From: Corynebacterium afermentans subsp. afermentans
GTDB taxonomy: Bacteria > Actinomycetota > Actinomycetes > Mycobacteriales > Mycobacteriaceae
NCBI RefSeq assembly: GCF_030408355.1
Contig: NZ_CP046606.1
Coordinates: forward strand, 1,426,001 to 1,490,000
Length of the DNA: 64,000 bases
Direction of reading: 5' to 3'
Shown: piece by piece, positions 37,067 to 45,503 of the stretch
Layout of the letters: each line of letters starts with the position of its first letter
How positions within the stretch are numbered: position 1 is the first letter of the stretch
Made by a program: the position numbers and the translations under genes
The notes under the pieces: generated by a model
Seen by the model: only the letters and a program-made list of their open reading frames with translations
The model's database searches: none
Told to the model about the DNA's origin: nothing

Positions 37067-37614
37067 TTGTGTTCCTTTCCTTCCGCCGCAGCGGCCTCAA
37101 GCTCTTCAAACGCCCGATCCGCCAGCTCTGACTCGGTCGCTGGCGGGGCATTGAACTCAATTTCTACCACTGCTCCCGACAATTCAGAAACCGGCGAAAT
37201 ACGAACCTCCTCCCCCTTTTTCGTCGCGTGCACCAACGCCACCAGAGTCTCGTTCGCGTCGAGCGGTCCCACGCGCCACTGCTCCCCGCCTACCTTGACC
37301 TTGCGGCCGCGGTTGCGGCGGAAGTGCCGCGCCTCGGTTAACGGCAGGTCCACGCCCGGGGTGGTCAACTCCAGGGTGTAGCCGGCGCCGAAGCTGACTT
37401 CGCCGCGTTCCTCGGCGTCGTCGAAAAGCGTAGAGAGCTCCTTCGACACCTCCTCGAGGTCGTCGAGCGTCGGATGCTCGTCCGAGTCCAGGGCGATGAC
37501 CACCTGCGACTTCTTGCCCGCCTTGACCGTGCGGATCTTCTCAATGTCCATGCCGTAGGTGCGCGCAACCGGTTCAACCATGCGCTCGATTGCCTCGTTC
37601 GTGGGAAAAGCCAT
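37063..37614 (-). CDS. rimP: ribosome maturation factor RimP
   Basis: Assists 30S subunit assembly. It has 183 residues: an N-terminal alpha/beta domain (IERMVEPVARTYGMDIEKI), the conserved VVIALDSDEHPTLDDLEEVS near residue 42, YTLELTTPGVDLPL near residue 79 and a C-terminal SH3-like barrel. The ATG at 37614 is the first in-frame start before the divergent DUF4439 gene. It is coupled to nusA. It heads the rimP-nusA-ylxR-infB-rbfA cluster. Confidence 0.95.
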   Translation of the reverse strand: MAFPTNEAIERMVEPVARTYGMDIEKIRTVKAGKKSQVVIALDSDEHPTLDDLEEVSKELSTLFDDAEERGEVSFGAGYTLELTTPGVDLPLTEARHFRRNRGRKVKVGGEQWRVGPLDANETLVALVHATKKGEEVRISPVSELSGAVVEIEFNAPPATESELADRAFEELEAAAAEGKEHK

Positions 37615-37645
37615 GCCGACCAACCTAGCGTGTAACGTGCAGCGC

Positions 37646-38461
37646 GTGAAGAAACTCCTCCTGCTGCCCGCCGCCGCGCTTTTGCTCACCAGCTGCACCG
37701 TGATGGACGTTGTGGGTCCGCGCGCGAACGGCGAAATCATGGCGCTGGCGAAGCAGGCCTCCGCCGACTGGTCCGGCGGGGACCCCGCACGGGAGCAGTG
37801 GCGCGAGATGCGCAAGAAGCAAAGCGAGGAGCTGAAAGGGGAAGCGCGCAGGCTGTGCGGCGTGGACGCTACCGGCAACACCCCCGCCTCCTGCGACGTG
37901 AGCTACGGCGACACGGACCTGCCCGCCACGGGTAACGCGGACGCGCTGCTCGGGCACACCGTCGCCGCCGCCGACAAGGTGCCGGCGGAGTCCGTGGACC
38001 TCATCGTCGCCCAGGCTATCGACGCACTAACGCTCTCCCCCGTCGACCTCGAGCCTGTCACCGAAACTGTTTCGAATACCGCCGATAAGGAAGCGGCCCG
38101 CGACATGCTCGCCCGCGAAAACGCCATGTACTACGGCCTCGGTGTTGCACTCGCCTACGCCGATTTTGATCTGCGCGAGCGCGTCGGCGAGCTGCGCGAG
38201 GCATCCCACGAGCGCACCGCGGCGCTCGCCCGCGTGCTGGGCCCTGTCGAAGGCGCGGCCGACGAGGCCCTCGTTCCGGCCGCCGGCTACGACTTTGCCG
38301 AGGGTTACGCCGAGCCTGCGAACGCAGAAGAGGCCGCCCAGCTGGTGAGCACCATGCAGGGCGACCTGGTCAAACAGTGGCGCTACACCGCCGCACACGC
38401 GGAGTCATCTACCTGGCGCGAGGACGCCATCAGGCTGGCCGCCCACGCGCAGCGGACGTAG
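37646..38461 (+). CDS. DUF4439 lipoprotein
   Basis: Exported lipoprotein of 271 residues. The signal MKKLLLLPAAALLLTSC (GTG start) has a lipobox Cys at residue 17. The mature C-terminal half (about 130-271) is helical with ferritin-like DUF4439 sequence (ARENAMYYGLGVALAYADFDLRERV); its role is unknown. The family is a regular neighbour of rimP in actinobacteria. It is leaderless: TAACGT (37633-37638) lies seven bases before the GTG. It is divergent from rimP with 31 bp between the starts and convergent with proS. Confidence 0.85.
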   Translation: MKKLLLLPAAALLLTSCTVMDVVGPRANGEIMALAKQASADWSGGDPAREQWREMRKKQSEELKGEARRLCGVDATGNTPASCDVSYGDTDLPATGNADALLGHTVAAADKVPAESVDLIVAQAIDALTLSPVDLEPVTETVSNTADKEAARDMLARENAMYYGLGVALAYADFDLRERVGELREASHERTAALARVLGPVEGAADEALVPAAGYDFAEGYAEPANAEEAAQLVSTMQGDLVKQWRYTAAHAESSTWREDAIRLAAHAQRT

Positions 38462-38482
38462 GGCGCAAGCAACAACCCCGGG

Positions 38483-40270
38483 CTACCCCAAACGTTCCGC
38501 CACGAGCTCCTGGACCTTCGCCACGATTTGGTCGGCTGGGACCTCGAGCGTCTCGCCGCCGCGGATGCGCAGCTCCACGATGCCGTCGGCGAACGCGCGA
38601 CCGAGGATGACAATGAACGGCATGCCCAAAAGCTCGGCGTCTTTGAATTTCACGCCCGGGGAGACCTTCGGGCGGTCGTCGAAAAGCACCTCGAGGCCCG
38701 CCTCGGACAGCTCGGCGGTGATCCGGTCGCCCGCCTCGAGTGCTGCGGCATCTTTGTTCGCCACTGCCACGTGCACCTGGAACGGGGCGATCTCCACGGG
38801 CCAGACCAGGCCCTTGTCGTCGTAACGCTGCTCCGCGATCACCGCGAGCATGCGGGAGATGCCGATGCCGTAGGAGCCCATGGTGGGCACTGCGCGCTTG
38901 CCGTTTTCGTCCAGGATCTGCACGTCCATGGCTTCGGTGTACTTGCGGCCGAGCTGGAAGATGTGGCCCAGCTCGATGCCGCGGGCGAGCTCCACGGTGC
39001 CGTTGCCGGACGGCGACGGGTCGCCCCCCTTGATCTCGGCGGCCTCGACGTAGCCGTCGACGGTGAAGTCGCGGCCCGCGACCAGGCCCACCACGTGCTT
39101 GCCCGGTGCGTCCGCGCCGGTGATCCAGCTCGTGCCGTCGACCACGCGCGGATCCGCCAGCACGCGCACGCCGTTGGACTGCAGCGCGCGCGGGCCGACG
39201 TAGCCCTTGACCAAGAAGTCGTGCTTGGCAAAGTCCTCATCGCTGGCCAGCTCAAACGTGGCCGGCTCCAGCGATGCCTCCAGGCGCTTCTCGTCCAGCT
39301 CGCGGTCGCCCGGGATGAGCACGCCGACGAGCTGTTCGCCGACCGGCTCGCCGTCTTCATCCAGCGCGCGCGGGTCGTTGACCTTCACCATCATGCATTT
39401 GAGGGTGTCGCAGGCTTCGGCGGAGTGGCCGTCGATAAGCACCCCCTGCCCCTTCGCCCACTCCACGAGCGCCGCAATCGTCTCGGAGGACGGGGTGTCG
39501 TGCTCGACCGCCTCCGGCAGGCCGTCGTACGCGCGCGGCTCCGGTGCGACGGTGGTCACGGCCTCCACGTTGGCCGCGTAATCGCCCGCGGTGGAGACGA
39601 CGAAGGTGTCCTCGCCGTTGTCGGAGTACGCCAAAAACTCTTCGGACGCGGAGCCGCCCATCGCACCGGAGGTGGCCTTGCAGATCTCGTAGCGCAGCCC
39701 CACGCGGTCGAAGATGCGCTGGTAGGCGGCGCGGTGGTTGGCGTAGGACCGATCCAGCCCCTCGTCGGACATGTCAAAGGAGTAGCTGTCCTTCATCACA
39801 AACTCGCGCCCGCGCAGGATGCCGGCGCGGGGACGCGCCTCGTCGCGGTACTTCGTCTGAATCTGGTACAGCGTGACCGGGAAGTCCTTGTAAGAGGAGT
39901 ACAGGTCCTTCACCGCCGTGGTGAACATCTCCTCGTGCGTGGGGCCGAGCAGCATGTCCGCGCCCTTGCGGTCCTTCAGGCGGAACAGATCGTCGCCGTA
40001 TTCGGCCCAGCGGTTGGTGGCCTCGTACGGCTCGCGGGGAAGCAGTGCCGGGAAGAGCAGCTCCTGGCCGCCCATGGCGTCCATCTCCTCGCGGACCACG
40101 CCCTCGATCTTGCGCAGCGCGCGCAGGCCCAGCGGCAGCCAGGAGTACACGCCGGGGGCGGCGCGACGCACATAGCCTGCGCGCACCAGCAGCTTGTGGC
40201 TGGGCACTTCGGCATCGGCGGGATCTTCGCGCAGCGTGCGCAGGAACAGCGTGGACAGGCGTGTAATCAT
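38483..40270 (-). CDS. proS: prolyl-tRNA synthetase
   Basis: Class II aminoacyl-tRNA synthetase of the bacterial type with an editing insertion, 595 residues. Motif 1 lies near residues 55-85 ([19 protein letters not shown]), motif 2 includes [21 protein letters not shown] near residue 140, motif 3 lies near 445 ([17 protein letters not shown]) and an anticodon-binding domain ends the protein. The ATG at 40270 is preferred because it gives [23 protein letters not shown] lies eight bases upstream, so it is leaderless. A GTCGATAAGC copy at 39431-39440 encodes Leu-Ile-Asp. Confidence 0.97.
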   Translation of the reverse strand: MITRLSTLFLRTLREDPADAEVPSHKLLVRAGYVRRAAPGVYSWLPLGLRALRKIEGVVREEMDAMGGQELLFPALLPREPYEATNRWAEYGDDLFRLKDRKGADMLLGPTHEEMFTTAVKDLYSSYKDFPVTLYQIQTKYRDEARPRAGILRGREFVMKDSYSFDMSDEGLDRSYANHRAAYQRIFDRVGLRYEICKATSGAMGGSASEEFLAYSDNGEDTFVVSTAGDYAANVEAVTTVAPEPRAYDGLPEAVEHDTPSSETIAALVEWAKGQGVLIDGHSAEACDTLKCMMVKVNDPRALDEDGEPVGEQLVGVLIPGDRELDEKRLEASLEPATFELASDEDFAKHDFLVKGYVGPRALQSNGVRVLADPRVVDGTSWITGADAPGKHVVGLVAGRDFTVDGYVEAAEIKGGDPSPSGNGTVELARGIELGHIFQLGRKYTEAMDVQILDENGKRAVPTMGSYGIGISRMLAVIAEQRYDDKGLVWPVEIAPFQVHVAVANKDAAALEAGDRITAELSEAGLEVLFDDRPKVSPGVKFKDAELLGMPFIVILGRAFADGIVELRIRGGETLEVPADQIVAKVQELVAERLG

Positions 40271-40278
40271 GGTTTGGC

Positions 40279-40294
40279 AGTTTACCGCTAGGGT
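40279..40294. promoter_or_regulatory. divergent -10 boxes for proS and yaaA
   Basis: Minus-strand TAAACT (40284-40279) precedes the proS ATG by eight bases; plus-strand TAGGGT (40289-40294) precedes the yaaA ATG by seven. Only 31 bp separate the start codons, and both messages would lack leaders. Confidence 0.6.
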
Positions 40295-40301
40295 TTTGCG
40301 C

Positions 40302-40988
40302 ATGCTGATCGTCCTCCCGCCTTCTGAAACCAAAGCCCCCGGCGGCAACGACGCTGAGATGCAGCTGTCGTTCCCGTCGCTCGATCCGGTGCGCACTTTG
40401 CTTCTCGACGCTCTCTCGGCCACCGACGTCGACACCATGATGCGCGAGTTGAAAATCCCCGCCGGCAAGCGCGCGGAAGCCGAGGAGAACCTCGCGTTGC
40501 GCTCCGCGCCGGTGATGCCGGCGATCCAGCGCTACACCGGGGTGCTCTACGACGCACTCGATGCTGCTTCGCTCTCCACGGACGCGCTGTCGCGCCTGGC
40601 CGTGGGCTCCGCGCTGTTCGGTGTGGTGCGGGCGGGCGATCTGATCCCCCGCTACCGGGTTTCCGGCGGCTCCAAGCTCGGCGGGAAGACGATGAAGGCG
40701 TGGTGGGGCTCTGCCGTGACGAAGGTGTTGGCCGAGGAAGACTTCGTGGTGGACATGCGCTCCGGCGCCTACCAGCAGCTCGGGCCTGTGCCGGGAGCGC
40801 TGACCGTGCGGGTAGAGCAGTCCGCGACCGGCAAGGTGGTCAGCCACTTTAACAAGCAGTACAAAGGCGAGCTGGCCCGCGCGCTGGCGCCGCACGACGC
40901 CGCGTCCACTGAGGACGTCGCCGACATTGCCGCCTCTGCCGGCTTCGACGTCGCCCTCGACGGCACGCTGCTCACGATGCGGGTGTAG
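40302..40988 (+). CDS. yaaA: YaaA family peroxide-stress protein (UPF0246)
   Basis: DUF328/UPF0246 protein; the E. coli member lowers intracellular iron during peroxide stress and the fold binds DNA. Its 228 residues begin [15 protein letters not shown], the family start, with [15 protein letters not shown] near residue 75 and [14 protein letters not shown] near residue 184. The ATG at 40302 is supported by this match and the -10 box. It is divergent from proS; the DUF1648 gene starts 2 bp after its stop and may be co-transcribed. Confidence 0.88.
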   Translation: MLIVLPPSETKAPGGNDAEMQLSFPSLDPVRTLLLDALSATDVDTMMRELKIPAGKRAEAEENLALRSAPVMPAIQRYTGVLYDALDAASLSTDALSRLAVGSALFGVVRAGDLIPRYRVSGGSKLGGKTMKAWWGSAVTKVLAEEDFVVDMRSGAYQQLGPVPGALTVRVEQSATGKVVSHFNKQYKGELARALAPHDAASTEDVADIAASAGFDVALDGTLLTMRV

Positions 40989-40990
40989 CC

Positions 40991-41716
40991 ATGGCTTCCA
41001 ACTACCGCCGCTACGGCCTGGCCGCGCTGATCTACGCCACCGGGTTCGCGTACGTGCTGCTGCGCTGGGACGCGATCCCCGACCCGGTGCCGATACACGT
41101 CGGCCCCACCGGCGAGGCGGACGGGTTTGCGCCAAAGACGCTGTTCAGCGCGACTGCGCCGATGATCATCGGCATCGTCGTCTCTGTGGTGATGCCGCTG
41201 TTACTGCCGCCGCGGACGTTTGCCCGACGCACCGTCGACGTTCCGGCCGAGGGCGCGTTGCCGTTTTCGGAGACGGCGGCCCGGCGCGTCGAGAAGCTTT
41301 GCGGCGCCTCCGCAGACGTCATCTCCAAAATGATCCTCGCGATGGCTGCACTGTTCGCGGTGATGAACATCTCCATGGTGGTGCCGGACGTGAAGCTGCC
41401 GTTTTGGCTGGAGATTGTGCTCTGGATCGGCTTCACCGTCTATGTAGTGGTGATCGCGGTGCGGATGACCTCTGCGAAGGACGGCATCGAACCGGACGCG
41501 GAGGAGCAGGTGCGCAACGAGAACCTGCGCTACCAGGGCGGCATGGGCACCTACTCTGCGCCGAACGACCCGATGGCCGTCGCGGTGCTGCCGTCGAACC
41601 CGGGCAAGATCGCGGTGAACACCGCGCACGCGCCGGGTAAACAGTATCTGCGCCGGGTAGTCGTTAGCGTGGTGGTGCTCGTGGCAGTAACCATGGCCAT
41701 TGTGGTGACGATGTAA
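40991..41716 (+). CDS. DUF1648 family membrane protein
   Basis: A 241-residue integral membrane protein with about five hydrophobic helices (near 9-25, 54-74, 112-133, 137-157 and 222-240). The DUF1648 signature is visible near residue 30 (IPDPVPIHVGPTGEADGFAPK), typical of SdpI-like immunity and membrane sensor proteins. Its function is unknown. It follows yaaA closely. Its 3' end is followed by a tandem TTATCG repeat and a lower-GC patch. Confidence 0.78.
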   Translation: MASNYRRYGLAALIYATGFAYVLLRWDAIPDPVPIHVGPTGEADGFAPKTLFSATAPMIIGIVVSVVMPLLLPPRTFARRTVDVPAEGALPFSETAARRVEKLCGASADVISKMILAMAALFAVMNISMVVPDVKLPFWLEIVLWIGFTVYVVVIAVRMTSAKDGIEPDAEEQVRNENLRYQGGMGTYSAPNDPMAVAVLPSNPGKIAVNTAHAPGKQYLRRVVVSVVVLVAVTMAIVVTM

Positions 41717-41740
41717 CGGACGCGCGCCGCCACGGGGACT

Positions 41741-41788
41741 TTATCGATTTATCGGTTTATCGGCAGAGTGTGAATTATCGGTTTATCG
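41741..41788. repeat. tandem 8-bp TTATCG repeats
   Basis: TTATCG occurs at 41741, 41749, 41757, 41775 and 41783, so two blocks have an exact 8-bp period (three, then two copies) separated by about 12 bp. It lies between the convergent 3' ends of the DUF1648 and AbiEi-like genes. It looks iteron-like, but no origin gene is nearby. Confidence 0.6.
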
Positions 41789-41809
41789 GTTTCGGTATGC
41801 TGACCAGCG

Positions 41810-42703
41810 TTAACTCGCCGCCTTCTCCACCATCTCCGCTAACGCGAGAAGCCGGCGCACATCGGTCACAAACTCATCTTCTCTGAACAGCAAATCGACC
41901 GGAGACGGGCGAAGTAGCTTGACGCCTGCCTTCAGCAGGTTCTTTTCACGGCGACGTTCTTTCCGCAGCGTCTCGTCGGTTGGTTTGAACGTCACTCCGT
42001 CGTATTTGTAGTCGCCGTCTATCTCCGTGACGAACATCCCGCGGCGAAGATCCACCTCATAGCCGACGAACATGCCGTTGACGATCCAGTGCTCTGCCAC
42101 CCGCTCGATCAGAATCGCTCTTCCGTAGGACTCGAACGGCGAGCGCGAGTTGTGCACCGCGAACTTCACTACTTTCCGCAGCGTGTCAATCCCTCGCACC
42201 CTGCCCAGCTTCTCCATCTCGGCCTCGACCATGTCCCTGTCCGCGTGGAACTTCAGTATCCAGTCCATGGCGACGAGCCCCTCCCTGAAGCCATGTCGCA
42301 GCGCGATTTCGAACGCCGTCGTCAGTTCATCCGTGGCACGCAGCGTGTCGAAGTGCCGGATTGTCGCTGACCGTCTCCTTGCCCGGTGATAGACCGTGTT
42401 CGCCGGCTGCTGTTTCTTCGGCGGCGCTTTGCCGTTTGGCAGGATGAGTTCCACTGGCTCGTTCGGGTCGGTCGTCACCACCCACATATCCAACGCTCGT
42501 GCTGCTGATCGCCCAGCCAGAGCCGCTTTCCTGGCAGCTTTTCCTGCAGCGATGGCCTGGATCCATCGCTTCTCAAAGAACGCGAGCTCATCAAAGTCGG
42601 CTCTCAGCATGCAGTGCTTCGATGACAGAATCACTGCACCTGTATTGTTCGTATACCGACGGCGTAACTTACGTACTATTTCTGTTTGTCTCCCCCGATC
42701 CAT
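41810..42703 (-). CDS. AbiEi-like / DUF559-type protein
   Basis: A 297-residue actinobacterial protein resembling orphan AbiEi-type (type IV toxin-antitoxin) proteins fused to a DUF559/Vsr-like domain. ALAGRSAARALDMWVV (about residues 60-75) and GFREGLVAMDWILK near residue 149 match the AbiEi-like part. The C-terminal ITEIDGDYKYDG-like segment, then LRKERRREKNLLKAG, fits a restriction-endonuclease-like E-x-D-x-K core. No AbiEii toxin gene is adjacent. The ATG at 42703 is preferred to a TTG eight codons upstream. It is lower in GC than its neighbours, suggesting transfer. Its role is unknown. Confidence 0.65.
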   Translation of the reverse strand: MDRGRQTEIVRKLRRRYTNNTGAVILSSKHCMLRADFDELAFFEKRWIQAIAAGKAARKAALAGRSAARALDMWVVTTDPNEPVELILPNGKAPPKKQQPANTVYHRARRRSATIRHFDTLRATDELTTAFEIALRHGFREGLVAMDWILKFHADRDMVEAEMEKLGRVRGIDTLRKVVKFAVHNSRSPFESYGRAILIERVAEHWIVNGMFVGYEVDLRRGMFVTEIDGDYKYDGVTFKPTDETLRKERRREKNLLKAGVKLLRPSPVDLLFREDEFVTDVRRLLALAEMVEKAAS

Positions 42704-42811
42704 GCCGCGATCCTGACAGAGGTTCAAGCGAAAAGGAAGAGCGTTTGCTCTTCTGTGGACAACTCACCGGCGGAGTTATCCACAGCTGACGTTCTTGGGA
42801 ACCTACCCGCC

Positions 42812-42831
42812 AAATGCCGATATCGGCATTT
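42812..42831. promoter_or_regulatory. 20-bp perfect palindrome, copy 1
   Basis: AAATGCCGATATCGGCATTT is fully self-complementary and lies in the 244-bp gap between the divergent AbiEi-like and sirtuin genes. A near-identical second copy lies 69 bp away, so a dimeric repressor or activator is likely. Confidence 0.65.
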
Positions 42832-42880
42832 ACCCTCCTGACCCGACCACGACCAGGGCTTTTGACACCGCATCAACGCT

Positions 42881-42900
42881 AAACGCCGATATCGGCATTT
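42881..42900. promoter_or_regulatory. 20-bp palindrome, copy 2
   Basis: AAACGCCGATATCGGCATTT matches copy 1 except at one position. It ends 34 bp before the sirtuin -10 box (TACCGT, 42935-42940), so it would sit just upstream of the -35 region. Confidence 0.65.
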
Positions 42901-42947
42901 AGGGCAGCCCCGCCCGCCACTACCGCCCCGCGGGTACCGTCGCATCC

Positions 42948-43685
42948 ATGACCACATCTTCCACCATCGACACCGCCCGCACCCTCCTCACCGACGCCTC
43001 GCACATCGAGGTCTTCACCGGCGCCGGCATGAGCGCGGACAGCGGCATCGCCACCTACCGCGACGCCCAGACCGGCCTGTGGGAGAACGTGGACCCGCAG
43101 GACATGGCGTCCATCGACGCGTGGCACAACGACCCGGACACCATGTTCGCCTGGTACCTCTGGCGCGCCCACCTCGCGCAGCAGGCGGAGCCGAACGCGG
43201 GCCACGTTGCCGTCGCTAAGTCGCCGAAGACGACGGTGACCACCCAAAACATCGACAACCTCCACGAACGCGCAGGCAGCAAAGAGGTTGTCCACCTGCA
43301 CGGTTCGCTGTTCGACTTTCGCTGCTCGCTTTGCGACGAAAACTTCGCCCAGCCCATCGACCTCCCCAAAGAACCCGTGGAGGCAATCACTCCCCCGGCC
43401 TGCCCGGTCTGCGGTGGCTCCGTGCGCCCAGGGGTGGTCTGGTTCGGCGAGGCCCTGCCCCAGGCCGAGTGGAAAGAGGCGGAGCGCCGCATGCGCACCG
43501 CGGACGCGCTGGTGATCGTGGGCACGTCCGGGGTGGTCTACCCCGCCGCCGGCCTGCCGCTGATGGCGCACGTCCGCGAGATCCCCATCATCGAGGTCAC
43601 CCCGATGCGCACGGACCTGTCCCACCTGGCCGACGTGGTCATCGAAGACACCGCCGCCAACGCACTGCCTGCCCTTTTGGGCTAG
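42948..43685 (+). CDS. cobB: NAD-dependent protein deacylase (sirtuin)
   Basis: Removes acyl groups from protein lysines using NAD. It has 245 residues: GAGMSADSGIATYRD (25-39) and TQNIDNLHERAG (99-110) line the NAD site, H118 (LHGS) is catalytic, and C126, C129, C152 and C155 bind zinc. Tyr70 and Arg73 in YLWR correspond to the acyl-pocket pair of class III sirtuins, so desuccinylase as well as deacetylase activity is likely. It is leaderless: TACCGT (42935-42940) lies seven bases before the ATG. Two palindromes upstream suggest dedicated regulation. Confidence 0.93.
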   Translation: MTTSSTIDTARTLLTDASHIEVFTGAGMSADSGIATYRDAQTGLWENVDPQDMASIDAWHNDPDTMFAWYLWRAHLAQQAEPNAGHVAVAKSPKTTVTTQNIDNLHERAGSKEVVHLHGSLFDFRCSLCDENFAQPIDLPKEPVEAITPPACPVCGGSVRPGVVWFGEALPQAEWKEAERRMRTADALVIVGTSGVVYPAAGLPLMAHVREIPIIEVTPMRTDLSHLADVVIEDTAANALPALLG

Positions 43686-44755
43686 CGCGTAGCCCGGAGC
43701 ACCGTGAAGGTTGTATTCCGCGCGACCTGCTCCACGGATGCGAATCTGCGCTCCACCTCGCCGCGGTAACGCAGGTGGGAGTTGTGCACCACATACAGCG
43801 CACCGCCGGGTGCGAGTAGGCGCACGGAGGCGTCAAGGAGGTGCTGCACGAGGGTGGCGTCGACGGTGGTGCCGTCGTGGAACGGCGGGTTCAGCGCAAT
43901 CGTGTCGAAGGACGCATCCGGCAGGCGTGAGCCGGCGTCGTCCCACGTCGCCTCCAGCCCAATGGCGCGCGCGGAGAGTACCGCGTCTGCGTCCGCGTCC
44001 GTGGCCACGCCGCCCATCCCCCGGGTGACCGAGCCGTTGCCGCAGCCCAGATCGAGCAGGCGGCCAGGCTCAGCCGGCAGGCAGGAGCGAAGCAGCTCCC
44101 CGCCCCGGTCCGGCTTCGCGCCGGAGAAGACACCGCCGACGGCGACCAGGCCGTCGCCAAGCAATGGCGCATAGGCCACCTCCCGCGGGCCGGAGGCGAC
44201 GAGGCAACGGAACTTGCCGCGGCCAAGCGAGGCTGCGACGTCGGTGAATGATTCGCCCAGCACCGTGTTCATGCTGCGTGCGAGGTGCTTGTTGTTCGCA
44301 CCTAACACGACCCGCACGTCGTCGAAACCCGCGCCCGCGATGGAGCGCGCCAGGTAGTCGAGCCGGGCGAGCGACTTGGGCATCTCCCCGACCGCGACCG
44401 CGGAACCGGTTGCGCCGGCCAAGAACTCGTCGAGCCGCACATCACCGGCGATCTCGACGCCCATTGCCGACGCCTCTTGGCTTCGCGCGTAGTCCGAGTC
44501 CAAGAACAGCACCGGCGCGCCCGTCGCCACCGCGGCGCGGGTGAGGTCCAGCGTCGGGTCGTGGCAGATGAGCACCGCCTGCCGGTCCCCCTCCCCCAGA
44601 CCCTGGGAACTAGAGCCTGTCATCGGCCGATTTTTGCCAGCCCCCAGGGTTTGGCTCCCAGGGTATGCAGAAGCGGCGGGCTCGACGGAGGCGACGCCCC
44701 CGAACGCCGTGTCCCCGAACGCGACGTCCCAGATCAAGCTATCCAGCGTGCGCAA
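43682..44755 (-). CDS. RsmC-like class I methyltransferase with in-frame element insertion
   Basis: SAM-dependent methyltransferase of 357 residues resembling the RsmC/RlmG group that methylates guanine in rRNA. The C-terminal catalytic domain has LLDLGCGNGSVTRG (SAM loop, near residue 232) and the N-P-P-F motif in IALNPPFHDG near residue 288. The N-terminal half is a degenerate methyltransferase-like domain. Residues 31-52 are encoded by the 65-bp palindromic element, with the frame kept open. The start is TTG at 44755, overlapping cobA by 17 bp; translation from an ATG within the element (44623) is possible. Confidence 0.82.
   Translation of the reverse strand: MRTLDSLIWDVAFGDTAFGGVASVEPAASAYPGSQTLGAGKNRPMTGSSSQGLGEGDRQAVLICHDPTLDLTRAAVATGAPVLFLDSDYARSQEASAMGVEIAGDVRLDEFLAGATGSAVAVGEMPKSLARLDYLARSIAGAGFDDVRVVLGANNKHLARSMNTVLGESFTDVAASLGRGKFRCLVASGPREVAYAPLLGDGLVAVGGVFSGAKPDRGGELLRSCLPAEPGRLLDLGCGNGSVTRGMGGVATDADADAVLSARAIGLEATWDDAGSRLPDASFDTIALNPPFHDGTTVDATLVQHLLDASVRLLAPGGALYVVHNSHLRYRGEVERRFASVEQVARNTTFTVLRATR
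44600..44664. repeat. 65-bp palindromic element, in-gene copy
   Basis: Inverted relative to the copy at 28141. It has the same 65-bp length, the same ACCCTGGGA/TCCCAGGGT ends, the 11-base core GCCGATTTTTG and the TCTAG block, all at identical spacing. The variable positions differ freely, as expected of an older dispersed family. It lies inside the methyltransferase reading frame. Confidence 0.85.
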
Positions 44756-45479
44756 GGCCTGCGACCTCCCCCACCACGTACACGGCCGGCGCCGCGACGC
44801 TCTCGGCCTCCATCACGTCGGCCAAGCTCGCCGCGGTGGCGAAGTACACCCGCTGCGCGTCCGTCTCGCCCTCCTGGATAACGGCGGAGGGCGTCGCACC
44901 ATCCAAACCGGCCTCCACCAGCGCCGCCGTGATGGCGCGCACGTTGCGCACGCCCATCACCACCACGATCGTCCCGCCGACGCGAGCCAGCGCGCCCCAG
45001 TCCACCAGCGACTTTTCGTGTCCCGGAGATAGGTGCCCGGACACCACCGTGAACGCGTGGGTGACTCCGCGCTGGGTCACCGGCACCGAAGCGGCGGCCG
45101 GGACCGACACCGCCGAGGTCACGCCCGGCACCACCGAACACTCCAGCCCAGCGGAAGCGCACGCCTGCAGCTCCTCGAAGCCGCGCCCGAATACGTACGG
45201 GTCGCCACCTTTGAGCCGCACGACGTGCTTGCCGGCGCGCCCATAGGCAACCAGCATCTCGTTGATGCGCTCCTGCGCCACCTGCCTCGCGTACGGCAGC
45301 TTCGCCACGTCCACGACTTCCTTGCCGGTTAAGTCCAAAAAGCTCTCCAGCTCAGCGGCGGGGCCGAGGTGGTCGGCGAGGATGACGTCGGCAGCCTCGA
45401 GCGCGCGCAATCCGCGGATAGTCAGCAGATCCCACGCGCCTGGGCCGCCGCCTACGAGTGTGATGTGGCCGGTAGTCAT
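44739..45479 (-). CDS. cobA: uroporphyrinogen-III C-methyltransferase
   Basis: Methylates uroporphyrinogen III at C2 and C7 to give precorrin-2, the branch point to siroheme and corrinoids. It has 246 residues: ITLVGGGPGAWDLLTIRG (6-23), VVRLKGGDPYVFGRG near residue 85 and VVPGVTSAVSVPA near residue 115, all family signatures. It lacks the CysG dehydrogenase/chelatase half. The ATG at 45479 is preceded by TAAACT eight bases upstream (leaderless). The methyltransferase gene overlaps its end. Confidence 0.94.
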   Translation of the reverse strand: MTTGHITLVGGGPGAWDLLTIRGLRALEAADVILADHLGPAAELESFLDLTGKEVVDVAKLPYARQVAQERINEMLVAYGRAGKHVVRLKGGDPYVFGRGFEELQACASAGLECSVVPGVTSAVSVPAAASVPVTQRGVTHAFTVVSGHLSPGHEKSLVDWGALARVGGTIVVVMGVRNVRAITAALVEAGLDGATPSAVIQEGETDAQRVYFATAASLADVMEAESVAAPAVYVVGEVAGLAHAG

Positions 45480-45487
45480 AGCCAATC

Positions 45488-45497
45488 AGTTTAGGGT
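45488..45497. promoter_or_regulatory. overlapping -10 boxes of cobA and selO
   Basis: Minus-strand TAAACT (45493-45488) and plus-strand TAGGGT (45492-45497) share two base pairs. The start codons are only 24 bp apart, so only one promoter can be occupied at a time. Confidence 0.6.
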
Positions 45498-45503
45498 GGA
45501 GCC

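Noticed and set aside
41741..41788. TTATCG repeats considered as plasmid-type iterons or an origin
   Set aside because: No replication initiator or AT-rich unwinding region adjoins them, and the flanking genes are chromosomal core genes.
41717..42947. Small prophage or genomic island
   Set aside because: Only one accessory gene is present, with no integrase, transposase or tRNA target; a single-gene acquisition is sufficient.
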